This document shows, in pieces, positions 1 to 8,146 of a stretch of 64,000 nucleotides of DNA. The stretch is taken from assembly GCA_903821605.1 (NCBI GenBank), contig CAIJLZ010000008.1:1-64000 (forward strand), written 5' to 3'. This DNA is from an uncultured Sphingomonadales bacterium. GTDB taxonomy: Bacteria > Pseudomonadota > Alphaproteobacteria > Sphingomonadales > Sphingomonadaceae. The notes under the pieces were generated by a model. The model was given only the letters and a program-made list of their open reading frames with translations, made no database searches and was not told where the DNA came from. The position numbers and the translations under genes are program-made. Every line of letters starts with the position of its first letter. Position 1 is the first letter of the stretch.

Positions 1-122
1 AAGCCGACAATCTCGTCCGGCGCTGGAATGACCCCCAAGACCGCCGACGCGACCTCATCGAACTCACCGACGAATGCTTCGAACGCGTCCAAAACTATGT
101 CTACAAACACTTCCTCAAATAA
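1..122 (+). CDS. C-terminal tail of an unrecognised protein (cut by window start)
   Basis: Reading from base 3 gives an open frame of 39 codons ending at TAA (120-122). The residues are strongly charged and helical in character and end in YVYKHFLK. The upstream part is outside the window, so neither length nor domains can be judged. I do not recognise the family. It converges on the hybrid kinase gene, with only about 23 bases between the two stop codons. The frame is open from the window edge to its stop and has normal-looking codon use, which supports real coding, but this is a weak call. Confidence 0.45.
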   Translation, partial: ADNLVRRWNDPQDRRRDLIELTDECFERVQNYVYKHFLK

Positions 123-145
123 ATCAAAAAATAAAGGCGATATGG

Positions 146-2386
146 TCAAACGTCTGCACGTTCCGGCACCAGCCGATGAAATGCGGCCGCCAGATCGGTC
201 AATTTCACCGGCTTAACTAGCAACAAATCAAAGCCATCGCCCATCTGAAATTCCGCATTCGCGGTCAGCGCGATGATGGGGATGCGGGATATCGCCCCGT
301 CCAAAGCACGCAGTCGAGTACAGGCTTCGACGCCGGACATTTCCGCCATCTGGATATCAAAAATGGCAATGTCGATCGGATCGGTTGCCACCGCCTCGAC
401 GGCCAAGCGACCATTTTCAACGGCGATGACCTGATGCCCAAGCCATTCCAGCATCTCTGACAACAATATGCGCAGAATGTGGTTATCCTCAGCCAACAGT
501 ACCCGCAGGGCGCGGTGAGGTGGTGGAATGACATGATCAGCAGCCGCGTCTTCCACCGTGCAGGGTGCGTTCGGCAATTCCACTTCAAACCAGAAAGTGG
601 ATCCCTGCCCAGCCGTGCTAGCGAAGCCGATACGCCCCCCCATCGCAACGGCAATCCTTTTGCAGATACTCAGGCCAAGCCCAGTACCATGGTGCTGGCG
701 AGCGACATCAGCATCGACCTGCACGAACGGCTCGAACAGTTCATCATTGATATGGCTTGGAACACCGATACCCGTGTCGCGCACCGCAAAACGCCAGTGA
801 GTCGTCTCGGCAGTCTGGAGGCCGGACTGGAGCGAGAGCTCCACTTCTCCCTTGGGCGTAAATTTGATGGCATTGCTGATCAAGTTACCCAGCAACTGCC
901 CAAGACGCAGCTCGTCCACCATCACCAGCGCTATAGGATCGTTAGGCAGGCGCAGATTCAATGCGATATGGCAGGCCTCCGCCTCAGCGGTATGCAGCGT
1001 AATGATCCTGCGGGCGAATTCGACAAGATCAAGCGGCTGCAGATCGAACGCGACCTCGCCGCGTTCAAACTTGGAGAAATCGAGCACGTCATTGACAAGA
1101 CTTTGCAGCAACTTGGCAGACATGTTCAATGAGGAGGTAAGTCGGTAATCAATGGAGTCGATGTGGCGTTTCGTAATTAGTTCAATGCTTGAGATCACGC
1201 CGGCCAGCGGCGTCCGCAGCTCATGGCTGACAGAGGCGATGAATTGTGATTTCGCTGCCGTGGCAGCTTCCGCCTTGGCCAATGCCGCGGTCAACAGATG
1301 ATTGGCCATTTTTTCCTGACGAACCTGCTTTTTCACCTGTTTGATCAGGTCATTATACCCATGTTTCAGCATCGAAATTTCATCATTCGCGCCGCCAATT
1401 TCGACTTCATTGAGTCGTCCGCCGCAGAAATTTTTCAAAATATGCTGATAGAAATTTTCGATCCGCCGCGTGATGGAGTGGTTCACGAAATAAAAGACGG
1501 TCGCTACCAGCGTGATGATCAAACCGATGATCACCATGATCACCATGTCGCGTAGCGCACGAAAATCCTTAGAAAACTCCTTTTTTTTGACGATCTGGAC
1601 CTCACCGACCGTACGCCCATCATGCGCCTTGAGCGCGAGATAAGAGACAATCTTCCCGTTATTGGTCAAGGTCGTTGCAGGATGTACTTGATTGGCGAGT
1701 TGCAGCGTCACTGACGCCCCTAGCGCCTTGGTCAACAGCTCCGCTGACAACAAACGCCCGATGATGACATATCCTAGCGGCACCCCGGTCTCATCGCTGC
1801 GTTTGACCTGCGCCACACTGATACTATGGATTTTTCCGCCCAATATCGCAAAGCTAGAAAAATGACCGGTGCGGTTTACCTGCTCACTAATGGCCGAAGA
1901 CTGGACAAAGCTCGTCCACTCATCAAGCGTCTTGTGTCGAGACGAGGTGTTATTTTCTTCCTTGAGTTGAGCCACATAATTGGCGGCAACAACCTGATGG
2001 TCAAAACGCACATAAGCGATACCCGACACATCGTAATTATACAGCGCATTATCGCCAAGCATATCCCGAGGAAAATGGGCATTGCCATTGATCAGAAATT
2101 GATAGGCATCCGTCCAGAAGGCCCAGTCGAGCGTCTTATGAAAAAGATTATCGCTGTCAAATTCGATGAGTGCCTGAACCGCACCAATATCTTGCTGCAG
2201 TGCACGTTTTTCCAGCCGGTCAGCATAGGCATTAATAAAAAACGATGAACTCGCATAAACCAGCACAATCCATAGCACGCCCAGAGCCGCCATGCGCCGC
2301 CCGAGTGTCACGCCAAGATGGCGGGTGACGTCCGGTGTCCGCGACGGTATTTCAGCCTCGATTTCGCCTCCGGCAGACTGATCCAT
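146..2386 (-). CDS. Hybrid sensor histidine kinase with CHASE4 domain and receiver
   Basis: Membrane sensor kinase of about 746 residues. Visible in order: one transmembrane segment near the N-terminus; a periplasmic CHASE4-type sensor region with the characteristic DWAFWTDAY stretch; a second transmembrane segment near residue 285; a HAMP-like linker; a HisKA domain with the phospho-accepting His in SHELRTP (about residue 388); a HATPase_c domain with N-box NAIKF, DTGIGVP and GTGLGLS; and a C-terminal receiver with acceptor Asp in IFDIQM (about 677) and conserved Lys in VKPV. An in-frame start 24 bases upstream exists, but the ATG at 2386 overlaps the HPt stop as TAATG, which indicates translational coupling and decides the start. 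With the HPt protein it would form a His-Asp-His relay; the final response regulator is not next door. The CHASE4 ligand is unknown. Confidence 0.92.
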   Translation of the reverse strand: MDQSAGGEIEAEIPSRTPDVTRHLGVTLGRRMAALGVLWIVLVYASSSFFINAYADRLEKRALQQDIGAVQALIEFDSDNLFHKTLDWAFWTDAYQFLINGNAHFPRDMLGDNALYNYDVSGIAYVRFDHQVVAANYVAQLKEENNTSSRHKTLDEWTSFVQSSAISEQVNRTGHFSSFAILGGKIHSISVAQVKRSDETGVPLGYVIIGRLLSAELLTKALGASVTLQLANQVHPATTLTNNGKIVSYLALKAHDGRTVGEVQIVKKKEFSKDFRALRDMVIMVIIGLIITLVATVFYFVNHSITRRIENFYQHILKNFCGGRLNEVEIGGANDEISMLKHGYNDLIKQVKKQVRQEKMANHLLTAALAKAEAATAAKSQFIASVSHELRTPLAGVISSIELITKRHIDSIDYRLTSSLNMSAKLLQSLVNDVLDFSKFERGEVAFDLQPLDLVEFARRIITLHTAEAEACHIALNLRLPNDPIALVMVDELRLGQLLGNLISNAIKFTPKGEVELSLQSGLQTAETTHWRFAVRDTGIGVPSHINDELFEPFVQVDADVARQHHGTGLGLSICKRIAVAMGGRIGFASTAGQGSTFWFEVELPNAPCTVEDAAADHVIPPPHRALRVLLAEDNHILRILLSEMLEWLGHQVIAVENGRLAVEAVATDPIDIAIFDIQMAEMSGVEACTRLRALDGAISRIPIIALTANAEFQMGDGFDLLLVKPVKLTDLAAAFHRLVPERADV

Positions 2387-2811
2387 TATATGCTGCCAGA
2401 CCCGAGCCAATCCTCAACAGCGGCCTTCGTGCAATCATGCGCGGCGCACAATTGCTCGATCAACCCGTTGATTTCGGCTGCCGGGGTTTCCGTGATCTGG
2501 CCAGCCGCCCTGATGGCGCCCAACAGCTTAGCAAGCCTCAAGGCGCCAAGGCTGCTGGCCGATGACTTGAGATAATGCGCACAGCGTCCAGCCTCCACCC
2601 AGCGCGCACATCGCAGGTGATCTACAATGGCGACAATCTGCGGTTCGAGTTCGGCAAGGAACAGACGCAACAGATGCTCGACCTTGTCCCGCCCCAGAAA
2701 GTCGGCATGGCTCGCGAGCATCGCAAGATCGAGGACAGCGTCATCCAACGCCGCCGCGCTGCAACGACCCTCTAACACAGCAGACTTGTTGACCAGTGGA
2801 CCCATGAACAC
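2386..2811 (-). CDS. HPt domain phosphotransfer protein
   Basis: Small protein of 141 residues that is almost entirely one histidine-containing phosphotransfer domain. The phospho-acceptor His is about residue 79 in the motif AHYLKSSASSLG, which matches the usual HxLKG/SxxxxxG pattern of the HPt four-helix bundle. It lies directly upstream of the hybrid kinase and shares a TAATG stop-start with it, so it is very probably the phospho-partner of that kinase's receiver. The frame opens with GTG at 2811; an ATG two codons later (2805) is an equally possible start. No membrane segment is present, so it should be cytoplasmic. Confidence 0.85.
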   Translation of the reverse strand: MFMGPLVNKSAVLEGRCSAAALDDAVLDLAMLASHADFLGRDKVEHLLRLFLAELEPQIVAIVDHLRCARWVEAGRCAHYLKSSASSLGALRLAKLLGAIRAAGQITETPAAEINGLIEQLCAAHDCTKAAVEDWLGSGSI

Positions 2812-2920
2812 CCAATTTCACGCCCGATGATGTGGCAGCTTTATATCTTTCAACAGAATATACAGACCGTCCTACCGTACAGCCACCGCTAATATAGAGC
2901 AATGAGATATCAGGGAAAAG

Positions 2921-2996
2921 TGGTGCCCGGGGACGGGATCGAACCGCCGACACTGCGATTTTCAGTCGCATGCTCTACCAACTGAGCTACCCGGGC
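2921..2996 (-). tRNA. tRNA-Phe (anticodon GAA)
   Basis: On the minus strand a 76-nt cloverleaf starts GCCCGGGTAGCTCAG and ends with an encoded CCA. The anticodon arm reads TGCGA-CTGAAAA-TCGCA, so the anticodon is GAA. The T arm GGCGGTTCGATCCCGTC and the 7-bp acceptor stem GCCCGGG/CCCGGGC are complete. It lies downstream of yacG on the same strand and is probably co-transcribed with, or read through from, the infA-maf-RNase-yacG cluster. Confidence 0.97.
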
Positions 2997-3073
2997 ATTT
3001 GGCGTCACCGCCATGGGTGACGGGCCTATAGGATTGGAAAGGCGTAGCTGTCCAGCCTTTCCGACGAAAAATT

Positions 3074-3235
3074 TTACGCGTCCTCGTCGTCCTGCTCGCG
3101 CACGGGGATGCGATAGCCCTCGTTAAGCCATGCGGCCAGATCGCGATCCTTGCAGCGGATCGAACAGAAAGGGCCGTGTTCGGGCGATGGCGGCTTGCCA
3201 CAAATTGGGCAGTTCTTCGGATTCTTGCGGGTCAT
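3074..3235 (-). CDS. yacG: DNA gyrase inhibitor / zinc-binding protein YacG
   Basis: A 53-residue protein. It carries the treble-clef zinc motif of YacG: CPICGKP at residues 9-15 and FCSIRCKD at about 23-30, giving a Cx2C-Cx3C ligand set, followed by the family tail DLAAWLNEGYRIP. YacG proteins bind DNA gyrase and inhibit its DNA binding. The gene directly follows the RNase E/G-like gene and precedes tRNA-Phe. In many alphaproteobacteria yacG sits at the end of the infA-maf-RNase cluster, which supports the call. Confidence 0.93.
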   Translation of the reverse strand: MTRKNPKNCPICGKPPSPEHGPFCSIRCKDRDLAAWLNEGYRIPVREQDDEDA

Positions 3236-3253
3236 CTCGGCGCTCTTAAAACA

Positions 3254-4222
3254 TTACGCGTGGTTTGGCGAGGTGCGGAACACGAGCGGCGCCCCGGTCA
3301 CGCGGCGCAATTGTTCCACCAGTGCCGGTCGCGCGTCGAGCCAGCGTTGCACCGCAAGCGGGACCACCCGATCCGGCGCGACCGGGGGATGCTCGCGCGC
3401 GATCAGGCGCAACAACTGCCGGGCGCGATGACCGGCCACGTCGCCATGCACCCGTTCGGGCAGCGATATATGGCGGCGGGGGCGGATCAGTTGGAGAAAA
3501 CCGAAGCCGTTGACGCCAGTGCGTTCGAACGGCCCTTGCACCACAGCGTCGAGCAGGTCGGCGACCGCCAAGCGTTCGGCCTTGCCCTCGACAGACGGAA
3601 AATCAACGCCGATCGATCCGGCAAGATCGTGGCGCATGATCGCCTCACCCACCGCCTTGGCCGCCCGTCGGGCCAGTTCGCCGGGCGCGATATCGCCGTC
3701 CACGTCAAAGATCGTCATCGCCGGGGTCAGGCTCATCCGCAACAGGCCACCGGGAAAGGCGATGAGGCCGGTTTCCGCCTCCCCCAGACATTCGCTCCAC
3801 CCCGCCTGTTCGAACAGGTCCGCTTCATGTGGCAGGCAATGACGAACGGCATGGCCACTCGCCGCGATCCGGGCCAGCAAATCAGGGCCGAGCTGCGGCA
3901 CTTCATCAGGCAGGGCGGGCATGGCCTGCGCCAGCTTGGGATTGCCCGGCTCCGGGATAGGGGCGCGGGTGATGTGGACCAGCAGGCGGTTTCCCTCGCT
4001 CAGCCCCTTGGGCAGCCGTGTCAGCATCAGGTCTTGCCCGTTATCAAGCCGGGCAAGGGCGGTGCGACCATTGCCCTGTCGTGGACCGAGCCGCGCCTCT
4101 ACCACGCTATCAGGGGGAATGCCGTCTTCGTCGCTTTCGATCCGGGCAGCGATGATCTGCCCCTGCTCCACCAGCACGGCCCGGCGTTCGCCGATCCCGG
4201 CTTCATAAAGCCATTCAGCCAA
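3254..4222 (-). CDS. Compact ribonuclease E/G family protein
   Basis: Protein of 322 residues related to the catalytic core of RNase E/G. It starts MAEWLYEAGIGERRA, the usual opening of this family in sphingomonads, using a TTG at 4222 that overlaps the end of maf. The two metal-binding Asp regions of the DNase I-like subdomain can be recognised (MTIFDVDGD near residue 180 and IGVDFPSVEGK near 215). It is much shorter than E. coli RNase G (about 490 residues), and the Zn-link CPxC motif needed for tetramer formation in RNase E is not visible. Known family members process rRNA and turn over mRNA. Whether this short form is active is inference. It lies between maf and yacG in one transcription unit. 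Confidence 0.85.
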   Translation of the reverse strand: MAEWLYEAGIGERRAVLVEQGQIIAARIESDEDGIPPDSVVEARLGPRQGNGRTALARLDNGQDLMLTRLPKGLSEGNRLLVHITRAPIPEPGNPKLAQAMPALPDEVPQLGPDLLARIAASGHAVRHCLPHEADLFEQAGWSECLGEAETGLIAFPGGLLRMSLTPAMTIFDVDGDIAPGELARRAAKAVGEAIMRHDLAGSIGVDFPSVEGKAERLAVADLLDAVVQGPFERTGVNGFGFLQLIRPRRHISLPERVHGDVAGHRARQLLRLIAREHPPVAPDRVVPLAVQRWLDARPALVEQLRRVTGAPLVFRTSPNHA

Positions 4223-4802
4223 GGCAGAGCGTGTCCGACGAATAGCCGCTGGACAATAGCAATGTCCGCGTTTCGTGCAGTGGCAAGCCGACCACCGCGC
4301 TATGGGAGCCGGAGATGAAGCGCACCAGCGCCTCTGCCGCGCCTTGAATGGCATAGCCCCCCGCCTTGCCATGCCAATCGCCCCCCTTGAGATAGGCGGC
4401 GAGTTCGGCTGGTGAAAGCCGTTTGAAGGCAACAATCGTGGTGACGTCGCGATGGCGCGCCTTGCCATCCGCATCGATCACGGTGATGGCGCTGATCACA
4501 CGATGACGGCGACCGGATAGCAACTCAAGGCACTGGCGGGCGGTTGCCTCGTCTTCCGCCTTGGGCAGAATGCGGCGACCACAGGCAACCACCGTATCGG
4601 CTGCCAGCACGATCTTGCCGGGATGGCGCAGCGCAACCGCCGCCGCCTTTTCCGCCGCCACACGCCGGGCATAGGCAAGCGGGAGTTCGGCCTGGTGCGG
4701 CGTCTCGTCGATATGGGCGGGATCAATCGCGGCAGGCACAACGCCAAGACGCGCCAGCAGCTCCTGCCGGCGCGGACTCGCGGATGCGAGGATCAGCGGC
4801 AT
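4215..4802 (-). CDS. maf: Maf-like nucleoside triphosphate pyrophosphatase
   Basis: Protein of 195 residues with the complete Maf/YhdE fold signature: the N-terminal SASPRRQELL motif, AADTVVA with the catalytic Asp around residue 69, SGRRHRVISA, and the C-terminal GKAGGYAIQG block. Family members hydrolyse non-canonical or modified nucleoside triphosphates to monophosphates (house-cleaning dTTP/UTP-type activity). The older name septum-formation inhibitor comes from overexpression phenotypes. It lies just downstream of infA, and its end overlaps the TTG start of the RNase E/G-like gene by 8 bases, so the two are translationally coupled. Confidence 0.95.
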   Translation of the reverse strand: MPLILASASPRRQELLARLGVVPAAIDPAHIDETPHQAELPLAYARRVAAEKAAAVALRHPGKIVLAADTVVACGRRILPKAEDEATARQCLELLSGRRHRVISAITVIDADGKARHRDVTTIVAFKRLSPAELAAYLKGGDWHGKAGGYAIQGAAEALVRFISGSHSAVVGLPLHETRTLLLSSGYSSDTLCLG

Positions 4803-4819
4803 GGCGCCAATCCCCGAGA

Positions 4820-5038
4820 TTACTTGAAGCGGTAAGTGATCCGGCCCTTGGTCAGATCATAGGGCGTCAGTTCGACAAGCACGTCGTCGCCGACGAGAAC
4901 GCGGATGCGGTTCTTCCGCATCTTACCGGCCGTATGACCGAGAATTTCGTGATCGTTTTCAAGTTTCACACGGAACATGGCGTTGGGGAGAAGCTCCACA
5001 ACGGTTCCGCGCATTTCAAGCAGTTCTTCTTTCGCCAT
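4820..5038 (-). CDS. infA: Translation initiation factor IF-1
   Basis: A 72-residue S1/OB-fold protein starting [11 protein letters not shown] and containing the invariant [27 protein letters not shown] and [13 protein letters not shown] stretches of IF-1. It binds the ribosomal A site during initiation. An in-frame ATG five codons upstream (5053) would add MKRGR, but the start at 5038 matches the universal IF-1 N-terminus. It is the first gene of the infA-maf-RNase E/G-yacG-tRNA-Phe unit; the approximately 110 bases upstream to the epimerase gene presumably hold its promoter. Confidence 0.98.
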   Translation of the reverse strand: MAKEELLEMRGTVVELLPNAMFRVKLENDHEILGHTAGKMRKNRIRVLVGDDVLVELTPYDLTKGRITYRFK

Positions 5039-5152
5039 GCGGCCTCTTTTCAATTCCCGAATTCGTCGGATTTGGAGCGCGCCTTAGCGCGAAAGCATCA
5101 ACAAGGGAAGGAAAAGCTGTGCGCGCCCGGGCTTGTTCGTCACCTGCACCTG

Positions 5153-6154
5153 TCACAACCGGTGATAGTCGCGATACCATTGCACGAAATGGGGGATACC
5201 CGCCTCGATGGAGGTCGCAGGCTGGAAGCCCAGATCCTGCTGGATTGCACTGATATCAGCATAGGTCGCAGGCACATCGCCAGGCTGCATCGGCAAATAA
5301 TGACGCGCCGCCTTGCGGCCAATAGCGTCTTCCAGCACGTCGATCATCCGGCCAAGCTGTTCGGCGCGATGATTGCCGATATTATAAAGCCGATGCGGCG
5401 CCTTGCTGCCCCCCGGCTTTTCCTGCCCGTCATCAGGCGGCGGATTGTCGAGACAGGCGATGACCCCGGCAATAATATCGGCGATATAGGTGAAATCGCG
5501 CTGCATCTCGCCATGGTTGAAGACTGGGATAGGCTCGCCCGCCAGGATCGCCTTGGTAAAAATCCACAGCGCCATATCGGGCCGCCCCCAAGGCCCATAG
5601 ACCGTGAAGAACCGCAGTCCCGTCATCGGCACGCGGTAGAGATGCGCATAGGTCTCGCTCATCAATTCGTCCGACCGCTTGGTCGCGGCGTAGAGGCTGA
5701 CCGGATGATCGACCCGATCCTCGACTCGAAAAGGCAGTTGCGTATTGCCACCATAAACCGAAGACGAGGACGCATAGACCATGTGCGCCACCTGTCGCTG
5801 GCGCGCCACTTCCATCAAATTAAGATGACCAACCAGATTGGACTGCACATAAGCGCGCGGATTTTCGAGCGAATACCGCACCCCGGCCTGTGCGCCGAGA
5901 TGCGCGATGCGGTCGAATTCCAGCCCGGCCAACGCCGCCTCCAGCGCCTTGTCGTCGGCGAAGTCGAGTTCAAGAAAGGTAAAGCGATCGCCATGGTCCT
6001 GCCGTAGCCGGGCGATGCGGTCACGCTTCAATCCGACCGCGTAATAATCGTTCATATTATCGACGCCGATCACCCGGTCGCCGCGCGCCATCAACTGGTC
6101 GGCAAGGTGCATGCCGATAAAGCCTGCAGCACCCGTGACGAGAATAATGGCCAT
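5153..6154 (-). CDS. NAD-dependent nucleotide-sugar epimerase (UDP-glucuronate 4-epimerase-like)
   Basis: Protein of 333 residues in the extended short-chain dehydrogenase group. It shows the Rossmann motif TGAAGFIG (residues 7-14), the DNMNDYY stretch typical of UDP-glucuronate 4-epimerases, the SSSSVYGGN segment, and the catalytic YAATK. It probably interconverts UDP-glucuronate and UDP-galacturonate for surface polysaccharide or glycosphingolipid synthesis; the exact substrate is inferred from similarity to the CapI/LpsL group. It stands alone between infA and the sirtuin gene, with no glycosyltransferases next to it. Confidence 0.88.
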   Translation of the reverse strand: MAIILVTGAAGFIGMHLADQLMARGDRVIGVDNMNDYYAVGLKRDRIARLRQDHGDRFTFLELDFADDKALEAALAGLEFDRIAHLGAQAGVRYSLENPRAYVQSNLVGHLNLMEVARQRQVAHMVYASSSSVYGGNTQLPFRVEDRVDHPVSLYAATKRSDELMSETYAHLYRVPMTGLRFFTVYGPWGRPDMALWIFTKAILAGEPIPVFNHGEMQRDFTYIADIIAGVIACLDNPPPDDGQEKPGGSKAPHRLYNIGNHRAEQLGRMIDVLEDAIGRKAARHYLPMQPGDVPATYADISAIQQDLGFQPATSIEAGIPHFVQWYRDYHRL

Positions 6155-6187
6155 GCGTTCTTTACCCTTCGGAAATCGACGCCACGC

Positions 6188-6907
6188 TTAAGCGACAGCG
6201 AGCAATTCGTCGACCCACAACGGGACAAGGCGGCCTGCCGGACCCATGCGGCTGGCATGAAACCAAATGCTGCCCGCCGATGGATCAAGATTCAGTTCCA
6301 GCGTCTGCGCCCCATAATGCCGGGCGGTCTGGACAAAACCGGCGGCGGGATAGACCGCGCCCGATGTCCCGATTGACACAAACAGGTCGCAATGCTGCAA
6401 CGCCATCTGGATGCGATCCATGTGATAGGGCATCTCGCCAAAAAACACGATATCGGGCCGCAATCGGCGGCTGGCACACGAGGGACAGGGCGGATCATCC
6501 CCCATCGGCCCGGACCAGCGATGACGGTCACCACAGGCCGCGCACAGGGCCGAAAGCAGTTCGCCATGCATGTGCAACACATCCACCGCGCCACCGCGTT
6601 CGTGCAGGTCATCGACATTTTGGGTGACGAGCAGCCATTCGCCCCTGCCCTCATCCCGCCACGCCCGCTGCAACCGCGCCAGCGCATGATGCGCCGCATT
6701 CGGTTCGACCGTCAGCAGCGCGGCCCGACGCGCATCATAGAAGCGATGCACCATCTCCGGATCTCGTTCGAGCGCCTCCGGCGTGCAGACGTCTTCGACC
6801 CGGCACCCCTCCCACAGCCCGTCGGGACCACGAAAAGTGGCAAGCCCGCTTTCCGCCGAAACGCCCGCGCCGGTGAGAATGACAATGTTCAACGGATCTC
6901 GCGACAT
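6188..6907 (-). CDS. cobB: NAD-dependent protein deacylase (sirtuin, CobB type)
   Basis: A 239-residue class III sirtuin. Seen in order: GAGVSAESGLATFRG near the N-terminus (NAD binding), a Tyr and Arg in HRFYDARR that in SIRT5/CobB-like enzymes favour succinyl- and malonyl-lysine, TQNVDDLHERGG, the catalytic His in HMHGEL, and a Zn module with CAACG and CPSC. It removes acyl groups from lysines at the cost of NAD, giving nicotinamide and O-acyl-ADP-ribose. It is followed after 33 bases by the epimerase gene on the same strand. The acyl preference is inferred from the Tyr/Arg pair only. Confidence 0.93.
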   Translation of the reverse strand: MSRDPLNIVILTGAGVSAESGLATFRGPDGLWEGCRVEDVCTPEALERDPEMVHRFYDARRAALLTVEPNAAHHALARLQRAWRDEGRGEWLLVTQNVDDLHERGGAVDVLHMHGELLSALCAACGDRHRWSGPMGDDPPCPSCASRRLRPDIVFFGEMPYHMDRIQMALQHCDLFVSIGTSGAVYPAAGFVQTARHYGAQTLELNLDPSAGSIWFHASRMGPAGRLVPLWVDELLAVA

Positions 6908-6916
6908 GGCGGGCGT

Positions 6917-7180
6917 TTATTCTTCCTCCATCTCGCGATCAGCCATGTCCATAAAGTCGCGCGCGGCCTCGCGATCCTCCTCATCGTCAAATGCCGATTC
7001 CAAATCGGGCGCCATGCCAAGCATGTACATCAACGACCATAAGGCAAAGCGACGGCCACCATCGCGCTCCAACCCGAATTGCAGGCGGAGCCGCTCGGTC
7101 CCGGCCATCAACTGCGCGGAATCGAGCAGGTGGATATCGGCTGTGCCGAAAAATTGCTCAACGAGACGGTCAAAATCCAT
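6917..7180 (-). CDS. Small conserved acidic protein, function unknown
   Basis: An 87-residue protein starting MDFDRLVEQFFG and ending in a strongly acidic run rich in Glu and Asp. There are no Cys pairs, no membrane segment and no recognised motif. The start is set at 7180 because the sequence further upstream in this frame is low-complexity and Pro/Arg-rich and does not look coded. It lies 9 bases upstream of the sirtuin start and so is probably in the same transcript. The acidic C-terminus could mediate binding to a basic partner, which is speculation. Confidence 0.65.
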   Translation of the reverse strand: MDFDRLVEQFFGTADIHLLDSAQLMAGTERLRLQFGLERDGGRRFALWSLMYMLGMAPDLESAFDDEEDREAARDFMDMADREMEEE

Positions 7181-7359
7181 GGTCGCTATCTCTATGCCTG
7201 TTTCTGTTCCGACGCCGCATAACACGAAACGCGGCGCGCTTGACCGGAAAGAGGAGCCCTTTCGAGATTTTTTGGGGCCAAGACGATATTGCGCTGACCC
7301 CGCATCTCGCCCATTAAGCCAGACAACATCCAGCCTGACAGCATCACAAGGGCATGCAC

Positions 7360-8124
7360 ATGACGACGATTGGCATTTTGGGCGCAGCGGGCCGCATGGG
7401 GCAGGCAATTGCGGAAGCATCGGCACAGGCCGAGGTGAAGGTGGCTGGCGGAGTCGACCGGCCCGGCGTCTCAACCCTGATCGCGGGCCATCCGATCGGG
7501 ACCGATGTCACCGCGCTGGCGCAGATGAGCGACGTGCTGATCGACTTCTCCTCGCCCGTCGCCCTTGCTGCACATCTCGAAGCGGCCAAGGCCTGTGGGC
7601 GCGCGGTGGTGATCGGCACGACCGGGCTAGAGGCGGAACATCATGCCCTGATCGATGCGGCTGCGGCTCATATTCCGATCCTTCAAACTGGCAATACCTC
7701 GCTCGGCGTGACGCTGCTGGCCGCTGTGGTGCGCGATGTCGCCTCACGGCTCGGGCAGGATTGGGACATTGAAATTGTCGAAATGCATCATCGCCATAAG
7801 GTCGATGCACCGTCGGGCACGGCATTGCTGCTTGGCGAGGCAGCAGCCAAGGGGCGTGACGTCACGCTGGCAGATGTCGCCGACCGGGGGCGCGATGGGA
7901 TTACCGGCATGCGGGAACCGGGCCATATCGGTTTTGCCGCGCTGCGCGGCGGTTCGGTCGCAGGCGACCATCAGGTGATTTTCGCCACCGACGGCGAACG
8001 CATTGAACTCGGCCACCGCGCCGAAAGCCGCATCATCTTCGCCAAGGGCGCGGTCAAGGCGGCGCAATGGCTGCACGGCAAGCCCAATGGCCGTTACCGA
8101 ATGGAAGACGTGTTGGGATTGTAA
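7360..8124 (+). CDS. dapB: 4-hydroxy-tetrahydrodipicolinate reductase
   Basis: DapB catalyses the NAD(P)H-dependent step of the diaminopimelate/lysine pathway. The protein has the Rossmann motif GAAGRMG at the N-terminus, the hinge GTTGL, and the catalytic HHRHKVDAPSGTA block, and ends in YRMEDVLGL. The ribosome-binding sequence AAGGG at about 7348 sits 7 bases before the ATG at 7360 but only one base from the in-frame ATG at 7354, so the start at 7360 (254 residues) is preferred. The gene is followed after 22 bases by nth, likely in one transcript. Confidence 0.96.
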   Translation: MTTIGILGAAGRMGQAIAEASAQAEVKVAGGVDRPGVSTLIAGHPIGTDVTALAQMSDVLIDFSSPVALAAHLEAAKACGRAVVIGTTGLEAEHHALIDAAAAHIPILQTGNTSLGVTLLAAVVRDVASRLGQDWDIEIVEMHHRHKVDAPSGTALLLGEAAAKGRDVTLADVADRGRDGITGMREPGHIGFAALRGGSVAGDHQVIFATDGERIELGHRAESRIIFAKGAVKAAQWLHGKPNGRYRMEDVLGL

Positions 8125-8146
8125 GGGCTTCAAGCGGGGAAGCAGC

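Noticed and set aside
2962-3201. 79-residue minus-strand open frame across tRNA-Phe and yacG
   Set aside because: Runs through the tRNA and in the wrong frame for the zinc motif; the real gene is the 53-codon yacG.
4544-6007. 487-residue plus-strand open frame
   Set aside because: Opposite maf, infA and the epimerase; low-complexity, antisense shadow.
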